DNA of 64,000 nt from Nageia nagi. Lineage: Eukaryota > Pinophyta. The notes below the pieces were generated by a model. The model worked only from the letters and a program-made list of their open reading frames with translations. It was not told the DNA's origin and did no database searches. Both the position numbers and the translations under genes were made by a program. Where the stretch lies: positions 2,046,001 through 2,110,000 of the forward strand of contig JBITNC010000002.1 of NCBI GenBank assembly GCA_050084985.1. Direction: 5' to 3'. The stretch's first letter is position 1, and every line of letters begins with the position of its first letter. Of the stretch, positions 56,540 through 64,000 are shown one piece after another.

Positions 56540-56746
56540 GGTATATTTTTATTTATCAACCATGAATTTCATCCATAATTCAGCAACATCCTATAATATA
56601 AGTCCCAATGTTTACAACCATTGAGCTCCAATGACCACATCACATCCTTTCAATGGAAGAGCATGAATTATAATCACCCATGGTTAGTTTAACATTGTGA
56701 TATTTCCCTTTACAGGCAATCTTGCTTCCATTACCTATCATCACTT
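56540..56746 (-). pseudogene. Gypsy G protease end, cut by C2
   Basis: VMIGNGSKIACKGKYHNVKL, MGDY, then LPLKGCDVVIGAQWL and ELWMKFMVDK match the protease C-terminal half seen in F (GAADIVLGVQWL). The active site would lie beyond the C2 insertion. Confidence 0.7.
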
Positions 56747-57358
56747 TGTAGACTAAAAATAATGCATAAATAATAAATCGCAACACTATTTGTCTACAAT
56801 ATATTATTGAAGCATATATCATAAATATGTTAGTAAACAAATATGATAAACAATGTACCTTGATCCAACTTGCATCCAAATGAAATAATAGAGATCATAT
56901 ATCAATCTCCATAACACACCATTAGAAACAAACGTCGTTGTCATAAGAGCATGTCCTTGGCTGCGTGAAAGATGCAGGTCTACGAATGGAAATAATGATA
57001 CATGAAAAAGCAAGATGAAGGGTTTAACAAATCTATGTAGAGGTGGTGTTACGAAACACTGTTGTTGGTTAGGTAGAATGATATTGCATGTTTTGATCTC
57101 TCTCACTTGATTTCCATTGATATCATTTATGTTGCCTTTGATATTCTTTTATGGCAAAGTTGTAATCCTTTTTTATTCTTGGGATCATTACTTTTTACAT
57201 TGTTTAAGGTGTCTCTTTTGATATTTGATACTTCTTATAGTACATGATGGTCCATTACATTGTCTTGGGTATATTTTTAACCCTCTTTACAATATATATT
57301 CCTTGATGCTTTAAAATAAATTATTTAATAAGTAATAATTCATTTTTTAGGCTTCTAT
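56747..57358 (-). repeat. Gypsy C2 3' LTR
   Basis: Plus-strand TGTAGACTAAAAATAATG to GGCTTCTATA, about 612 bp, alignable with the C1 LTRs at both ends (for example GCATATATCATAAATATG). Followed by TTTTGCCCCTCTTT, the polypurine tract on the minus strand. Confidence 0.8.
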
Positions 57359-57769
57359 ATTTTGCCCCTCTTTGGAGGTGTGATTAAAGAAATGAGATTA
57401 CATATCCAAAGAAGTGTAGATATGTTTGAAATCTTCATTCAACATTACCATTTGATGATGATGAGGGTCCTTTGTTGCCCTCTTTTTGGCTTGGTTGCCC
57501 CAGGAAAGTTCCTTGAGTGTTGCAGCTAAGACAAAATTTGAAAAATTGTATCATTTTTTATACTTAGGAATCTGATGCTTTCACCTCCATACCTTAATAT
57601 AGAAGAGGTCCCTTTGATTTAGCTCTAGGTTCACTAATATGCATGCCACTGATAGCATTTAAACAGCTTGATACGTTGTTTACAATGTAAAGATTGATTC
57701 AATTGCTACTCTTCCTTTAATATAAATCCTTGCAAAGATTGTTAGATATACCTTGCATGAAAATATTTT

Positions 57770-58115
57770 GGATACACTATGAGTTGTGTCATCCATTGAT
57801 GATGAGTCAATGTCAACAATCTATTTACGGTTGCATCGTTGTTTTATTTTTTAAGTGAATGAACTCTCACTAACCGTATCGATGGCTATTGCTGGTCATA
57901 CTTTTTATGTGTATGGCCTTGAGATATTGTGCTTTGTATGGTTCAAATTCAAACCATATGGATACACAAGTTGCATCATCCATTGAGGATGAATCAATGT
58001 CAACACCTTACTTATGGTTGTATTGTCGGTGTAACTTTTAAGTGAATGAACTCTCACTAGCCGTATTGATGGCCATTGACAAGCTAGCATTTATATGTCC
58101 TTGGTCCGCAGACAT
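57770..58115 (-). repeat. Two tandem ~190-bp repeats in gypsy C2
   Basis: Units start at 57770 and 57960. They share with the C1 units the phrases GGATACAC/CATAG, AAGTGAATGAACTCTCACTA and CGTAT(C/T)GATGGC. Same position between integrase and LTR. Confidence 0.85.
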
Positions 58116-58289
58116 TATATTATCTTCTTCATTTTTTTTATTTGTACACCAATGGTGACATGTAGACAATAATACACGTTGTTAGCAACATGGCAACAAT
58201 GAAAGAAGCTGCAGAAATGAAAAATGAAAATAAAATACATGTACCTTACATGAAATATTCATTGTTTTACAAGATACGAAGTCATTTTC

Positions 58290-59640
58290 TTACGTAGAAA
58301 AGCATTTGAGATGCATGCCATTGAAAGATTTTGTTTATCCTTTGCCATCCATATATGATAGCTTATAAGCTCTTGATCCTATTGCTTCAATTACAACAAA
58401 TGGGCTCAACCAATTTAGTTTGAATTTTACTTTACTTCATAATTTGCAATTGTCTTGTTAATATTTTCCTTCAATACCAAGTCTTCCACTTTAAATCCTT
58501 TGACTTGATCTTCTTACCAAATACCCTCTTTAATTTTGCATGATATTCTTTCTGGTGTTCAATTGTCTTGATTCTCTTCTCATCAAAGGGATTCCAACTG
58601 TTGCAATCTACTTTTTCTTGCCTCTTCATATGATATTTCTCCCTGTAGTGGGATTCTTAAGAATGGCAACTCTAATTCTAGTGGTATTACAACTTCATCT
58701 CCATAAACTAATCAAAATGGTGTTTCCCCATTGGCTATTCTAATGCTTGTTCTGTATGCCCAAAGTGCATAAGCTAACTGCTCATGCTAATCTCTTTTGT
58801 ATTTATCCCAAGTTTTTGATAAAATGCTCTTTACAGTTTTATTTGATGTTTTCGTTTGACCACTTCCTTAAAGGCAATAAACTGAAGAAAATGTTTGAGC
58901 AATGTAAAACTTTTGACAAAAGGTTTTCATGTTTTTACCTTTAAAATTTGGCCCATTATCTATGATCAACCTTTGTGGCACCCCAAACCTGGTTATGATA
59001 TTCTATATCAAGAATGCAATGATCTTATCTTTTGTAACCGATTGCATTGAAATGGCTTCAACCCATTTCGTGTTAAACTCTATAGCTATGCTAATGAATT
59101 TGTGACCTTCCATTGAATGTGGGGTGATACTTCCAATCAAATAAATACCCCATGTTGCATACGGCTAAGGTGAAACTATGGAATTCAACTCTTGAGTTGG
59201 TTGTTTCTCCAAATTTGCATGCTTTGGATGCTGTAAACCGAGTTTAACATGATTCTTGTAATCTTCTTCCAACGTAGGCTAATAATAACCAATTCGTAAA
59301 AGCTAAGTGTACAATGCTTTTGCATGAAAATGTCCTCCACACAACCCATCATGTGCTTGTTCTAACATTTTTTCTATTTCATCTTATGTTAAACATTTCA
59401 ACAAAGCTCCACCAAATGACCTTCTATATAACACTTCACCAATAATCACATACTTAACAATTGTCCTCTTCAATCTAACTTTTTTTTTTTTTTTAATTTC
59501 TATTAAAAGTTGATGGAACTGTTTGATCTTGCAAATAATTGTAAATATCAACATACCATAGTTGAGGGTCACTTTTTATATCAAGGTGGCATGTATATAC
59601 TTCGTCTATGTGATCAAGGTAAGAAGGTGTACCAATCTTT
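58290..59640 (-). pseudogene. Gypsy C2 integrase
   Basis: Minus-strand sequence aligned with the C1 integrase at 13240-14460: the C-terminal LSYHIWMAKDKQ-side end near 58330, then zinc-domain and core segments toward 59400, where YVIIGEVLYRRSFGGALLKC (59384-59460) gives the segment just before the zinc domain. A T-run of about 14 bases at 59481 breaks the frame. Several Gln-type stops. Confidence 0.65.
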
Positions 59641-60110
59641 CATATCGTGAGGATAGTTTCTTCATCTTCTATGTTAATTGGTGCCAATGAAGCTACACTT
59701 GCCATTGCATTTGCATACCTGTTATTAATCCTTGGGATGTTTTGAATACTATAGCTATCAAACTTATCAAGTAATCCAGAAACTACTATCTTATATGGCT
59801 TCAACTTTTCATCTTTGGTGTTATACATATCATTGACTTGACTTACAACAAGCTGTGAATCGCCATAGATCTCCAAATATTTTATTTTTAGAGATATAGT
59901 TGCTTTCAAACCCAAAATCAAAGCTTTATATTTTGCAATGTTATTAGTGCACTCAAATCCAAGTTTATAAGCCATAGGAATTACCTCATTAGTAGGTGGC
60001 ACTAAAATAATATCTACCCTCGCTCCATAAGAACACTTAGATCCATCAAAATATAGGCTCCAAGTTGTAAGTTCATCCTCCATGTAGCACATGAACTCAT
60101 CTAAAATTAT
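59640..60110 (-). pseudogene. Gypsy C2 second (archaeal-type) RNase H
   Basis: LTTWSLYFDGSKCSYGARVD, NEVIPMAYKLGFECTNNIAK, YKALILGLKATISL, EIYGDSQLVVSQVNDMY follow the archaeal-type RNase H fold. The first Asp and the GDS Asp are present, but the usual Glu in AEYEAL is Lys (AKYKAL), a G-to-A type change, so the enzyme is dead. It lies within the long open frame 60410-59640, directly after the ordinary RNase H. Confidence 0.8.
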
Positions 60111-60950
60111 TATTTCTTCAATATCACGTTGTTGGCAGCTTTCCATCAATGTTGCACAACATTGACTGTGTGAATCTTCATCATACTCATATGGAAACTC
60201 TTTATGTACCATTGTACCATCATTATGAGGGAAGTCTGCAATTGTCTGCCCTTTCATGGATTTGTGCTTTACCACATTGATATCAAATTCTTGCAATAAC
60301 ATCAACCACTTAGCTACTCTTCCTAATAAATGTTGTTTTGCTACAATATATTTCAATGGGTTAACTAGGCTAACAACATATGCAGTGCAATATAAAAGAT
60401 AACATCTCAATTTTTATTTAGCAAAAACAATACCAAAGCAAAGCTTTTCCATGGGTGTGTATCTAGTTTCATAACCAATAAAAGTTTTTCTAAGGTTATA
60501 TATTGCCCTTTCTTTATTCTTATCATCTTTTTGACACAACATTGTCCCCAAGGTATACAAAGTAGTTGATATATAAAGATACAATGGCTTTGCAAAATCC
60601 ATAGGCACTAAAACAAGAGGATTTAACAAGAATTATTTTATATCTTCAAATTATTTTTGACATTTTTTGTCCTATACAAACTTGACATCCTTTTTCAACA
60701 AATGAGTAAATGGACTACATTTATCTCCAAGTTGGGAAAATGAATCTTCTTACTGAGTTTATTTTTTCTTTAAGACTCCTTAGTTGCTTGAGGTTCCTTG
60801 GATTTGGCATGCTTACCATGGTTGTTACCTTCTTAGGATCTACCTCAATACCCCTTTTTGAGATCATGAATCCAAGCAAATTTCCTAAGGTAACACCAAA
60901 AGCACACTTTTGAGGTTTGAGTCTAATCTTAGGATTTGAAATACCTCTTC
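60111..60950 (-). pseudogene. Gypsy C2 RNase H and RT end
   Basis: FAKPLYLYISTTLYTLGTML, YNLRKTFIGYETRYTPMEK, then VNPLKYIVAKQHLLGRVAKW and KHKSMKGQTIADF, the standard gypsy RNase H. A frame change lies near 60412. RT thumb segments are readable toward 60950. Same order as C1. Confidence 0.8.
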
Positions 60951-61751
60951 AAGGAGTTCTAAATGGTCTTTGCCTTGTTTTGGTTTGACCAAGATGTCAT
61001 CAACATATACCTCTACTGATTGCTGAATGCGCTCATGGAACATTAACACCATAGCCCTTTAATAGGTAGCACCTGCATTTTTGAATCCAAAAGGCATAAA
61101 CTTCCAACAAAAATTTCCCCATGGTATAGTGAAAGTAGTTTTATGTTGATTAGTCAAATTGATTAATATTTGGTTATATCCCAAAAATCCATTCATAGAA
61201 GATAAAGTATCATGACCAACAATACTATCCATAATCATATTAATATTAGGCAACATAAAATCATCTTTTGGAAAAACATTATTGATATCATGAAAATCAG
61301 TACAAACCCTTATTTCTTTAGTAAGTTTTGTAACAAGAACAATGTTAGCCATCCATTTTGAATAATCAATGGGTTTAATAAATCCAACATTCAAATATTT
61401 CTCTATTTCTTTCTTAACTAACAATGCCTTAGAAGGATGCATCTTTCTTGGTTTTTGTTTAATTGGTTTGGCTCCTTCCTTTAGTAGTAAATTATGCATA
61501 ACAAAAGAGGAATTTAAACTAGACATATCAATATGAGACCATGCAAAGTTTTTATGATTCTCAACAAACTTGTGTTTGTACTTTTCTTGTTGAGGTATTG
61601 GAAGGGTTGCTCTAACTTTGACCAACCTTTGCTCATCACTTGTTCCAATATTGACATTTGCTAATTCCTTAGTTGGGAATGTTAATTCATCCTCTTTTTT
61701 GTAGCAATGAAGGAAACTCTTGTAATCTATGTATGTCACATGTATCATCAT
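60951..61751 (-). pseudogene. Gypsy C2 reverse transcriptase
   Basis: Open frame 61751-61059: KPRKMHPSKALLVKKEIEKY, GFIKPIDYSKWMANIVLV, VCTDFHDINNVFPKDDFMLP, LGYNQILINLTNQHKTTF, KFMPFGFKNAGATY. After one stop, the catalytic YVDD lies at 60996-61007. The first motif Asp region (usually MDGFSGYNQI) reads MNGFLGYNQI, with the catalytic Asp replaced by Asn. Confidence 0.85.
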
Positions 61752-62500
61752 CTTCTTACTCTACCTGAAATAATTCATTTAAATTCACTTCTTGTCCAAA
61801 ATATGCATACTCATTAAGAATGTAACTTGTTTTCCATTTTTCGTTAGATTTAGGCAATTCTGACTATGCCCTCAAGTATTCTAAAATATCATCATTTGTA
61901 CTGAAGCAATCAAACTCAAATGGCATAGTATCATCAAGCCATAAATATTTACAAATATCATCAGAAAGTTCAATCAAATTGCATTCTTTTATAAACTTGA
62001 TAGGTCTCATTGTTTGTTTTGTATTCTGATCACTACCCAATCCATTCTTAGTTTTTTAAGCTCCTAAAGCAATAGGAAAAGAAGATATTCTTTATTCTAA
62101 TTCACCTAAACTCTCTCCTTTATATTTGCAATTTTCTATCATGTACTTATGAACAAAAGGAGATTGAAAGGTTTTACTTGTTACATTCATCGTGTTACCC
62201 TTTGTTGACGTGTCTGGACCGGGTGATACCATTTCTACAAAGCAAGATCTCCCATCGTCTCCATTGTTTTCATGCCACTAGCACCCTTCAAGCAGTATAA
62301 CATGCTGCTGATGACCTTTAACACTAAGAATTTTTTATCATCCCAAATATTTGATAGATGTGAACAAATCAAGATTTTCGATTTTGTATGTTCTCATACT
62401 TATTTCTACGATTTGAGGTTATTTTTCTGCATTTACCATTGGTGTACCTATTTCCAGAGGTACAATCTCATATCTAGGACAAGTCATTGTGAACTCTTCT
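61752..62500 (-). pseudogene. Gypsy C2 protease-RT linker
   Basis: Alignable with the C1 linker at 16641-17479 (an acidic stretch equivalent to LKYLEAHLELPKSNEK is readable near 61850). Interrupted by stops; no enzymatic motif. Confidence 0.5.
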
Positions 62501-62882
62501 AAATTTGTTGCATTACATAAGGCTATGGTTTTGGATCACCAATTACCATATATACCTCACCCTGGTACTAAAATTTCAATATACTATGCATTGTAGATGG
62601 TATTGCATCCATATCATGAAATTGTGGTCTTCATAATAATAAGTTATATGACAATTTTGAATCCACAATCTGAAACTGAGTTTCAACTATTATAACTCTT
62701 ATTATAACCAAAATTGTACTTATCCCAACTGGCTTTTTGGATGAACTATCATATGCCCTAATTCTGAATGTAGCTTCCTTTAAGAGGGATATCTCTACAC
62801 CTTTTTCTTTATTTTGTATCAAAAAGTTGTGAGAACATACATTAACAATTGATCCATTAGCTACCAATGTTCTTTTTATCTC
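62501..62882 (-). pseudogene. Gypsy C2 protease
   Basis: MVANGSIVNVC corresponds to MVDNGLAMNVC of C1, so the catalytic Asp is Ala. Then KEATFRIRAYDSSSKKPVGI, IVDSKLSYNLLL. Open over 78 codons. Confidence 0.75.
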
Positions 62883-64000
62883 TCATTCGTCTATCATAGG
62901 TGTGATATATAAAGCTAAACATTCCATAGGGAGTTCTTTACTAAGCTTTTCATATATATAAAATGAGATTGCATCACATTCCTTAATATATTTAAGATTT
63001 TCTAAAAACATGGCAACAAATATATTTGTAGGGACTATTTCTTTCTTGAATAAAACATATAATATCTCCCTATTTGTTTCAAATGTAGAGAAGAGATCAT
63101 ACAAACTAATCTTGGCAGGAGTAATTTTCAAATGATTAATCATGCTATAAGTTTTGGGATCAGATGGGACACTTACTTGTTTAGTAGTAACTAGATTTGA
63201 AATATGTCTTAGATGCCCCCTTCGTAATCTAGCACAGACTTCTTTATCAATTGAAACTATGTTCACTGTTACCTTTGTATCTGAATCTTTGTGATCAATT
63301 TCATATCTCCCTTGGGAAATAAGATCTAGAATCACTACCTCCAATGCTTTGAAAAAATTTGTAGCATGACCTTTTCTTTGATGATAAGTGCAATAAGCAT
63401 CAAATTTTTTCATAGGAATATTATTATCTTGTGTTAATTTCTCTATTGGCTGCAATAAATCTTTTTTCATTAGATCTCTCATAATAAACCTTGGTTGAAT
63501 TGGGAATATATATCTTCTTTCTCTTGTTGTAGTTGATCTCATTATAAAACTATTTTGAGGTTGTATATAGAAATTGACCTATTTTTTCATCCTTGGGTCA
63601 ATCAAATTATGTATATTGCTTGAATTAATAATCATAATGAGATTTTGTTGCTTGAATTGTCCTCAACATTTCATAATTTATAGAGAAGAAATCTTGAAAG
63701 GGAATTGAAATAAATTTTTAAAGCATCATTTTTGATGTTATCGAGTTCATTCACTCTTTCATCATGATCTCATCCTCCTTAGTTCATGAGTTTACATTCA
63801 ACAAATACAAATTATTTGTTGCGCATTGATGATTTGACCCATATTTTTCATCACTACTATAATATAGACCCTTCTTTCTTTGGTCCTTCATTTCCTCTAA
63901 ATTGAGTCACTTACATCATGGTGTTGGGATTTAACATCCTCACTTCCAATCTAATGTATTTCTTTAACCCATTTATGAAGCAACTCTTGAAAAAGGATCA
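62883..64000 (-). pseudogene. Gypsy C2 gag, C-terminal part (runs off the edge)
   Basis: A 219-codon open frame (63542-62883) carries FDAYCTYHQRKGHATNFFKA, a zinc-like element with the last Cys changed to Phe. VCARLRRGHLRHISNLVTTK, SVPSDPKTYSMINHL and KISLYDLFSTF follow; all align with C1 gag. Upstream to the window edge more gag is present but broken. The start lies outside. Confidence 0.7.

Larger units (their letters stand above)
53771..56746 (-). mobile_element. Gypsy element G, 3' part (interrupted by C2)
   Basis: Minus-strand Ty3/gypsy of the same general type as F. It shows a 3' LTR, integrase with tail, RNase H, the C-terminal part of RT, and the end of the protease. At 56746 it is cut in the protease region by the LTR of gypsy C2; the remaining 5' part must lie beyond the right edge of the window. 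Confidence 0.75.
56747..64000 (-). mobile_element. Gypsy element C2 (same family as C1), truncated by window edge
   Basis: Second copy of the Tat/Ogre-like family C. It shows 3' LTR, polypurine tract, two tandem repeats, integrase, second RNase H, RNase H/RT, protease and gag, all alignable with C1. The 5' LTR and gag start are outside the window. Long stretches are open (60410-59640, 61751-61059, 63542-62883), so it is less decayed than C1. But the protease Asp and the second RNase H Glu are replaced. Confidence 0.85.

Overview
This window reads as nuclear DNA of a large, repeat-rich plant genome. It is AT-rich and dominated by Ty1/copia, Ty3/gypsy and LINE retrotransposon sequence, and it contains only fragments of host genes. 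The gag types, the many decayed copies and the lineage-restricted orphan reading frames suggest a gymnosperm (conifer-like) genome. That is an impression from sequence style, not a proven identification.

Layout. 1-3.1 kb: a decayed orphan reading frame of about 800 codons (proline-rich middle, coiled-coil end) and a promoter-like 3' flank. 3.1-4.9 kb: a Ty3/gypsy gag scrap and a reversed LINE ORF1. 4.9-6.6 kb: AT-rich DNA without genes. 6.6-27.1 kb: a nest of retrotransposons. An old copia element (A, minus strand) is split by copia B (plus strand, 8834-26611). B is itself split by gypsy C1 (minus strand, 11388-20004) and by a small young element E (21179-25390). 28.2-34.2 kb: gypsy F, a chromodomain element with perfect TAATA target duplications. 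35.6-42.5 kb: a patchwork of minus-strand host-gene fragments (an AAA ATPase tail, the Lon2 protease C-terminus, a FIRRM/FLIP-like repair factor, a BRR2 helicase piece and an unrecognised membrane protein). 42.6-44.7 kb: an array of hairpin cores with three TATA-like boxes in front of a second orphan frame (44775-45842). 45.8-51.6 kb: LINE ORF1 remnant, two 257-bp repeats, a PMT-type methyltransferase first exon and ankyrin-repeat remnants. 53.8-64.0 kb: gypsy G (minus strand), invaded in its protease region by gypsy C2, a second copy of the C family that runs off the right edge.

How it fits together. Insertion order is readable from target-site duplications: A, then B, then C1 and E, independently; and G, then C2. 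Nearly all coding sequence is broken, overwhelmingly by C-to-T type changes (Gln codons to TAG/TAA, Arg to TGA, Trp to stop, Cys to Tyr), as expected for heavily methylated DNA.

The outstanding exception is element E. Its LTRs are almost identical, its target duplication is perfect, and it carries two long open frames (395 and 295 codons, overlapping by 8 bases). Only the first ~110 residues look like copia gag; no protease, integrase or reverse transcriptase is present. E, together with the hairpin/promoter array and its orphan frame, are the best candidates here for something undescribed.
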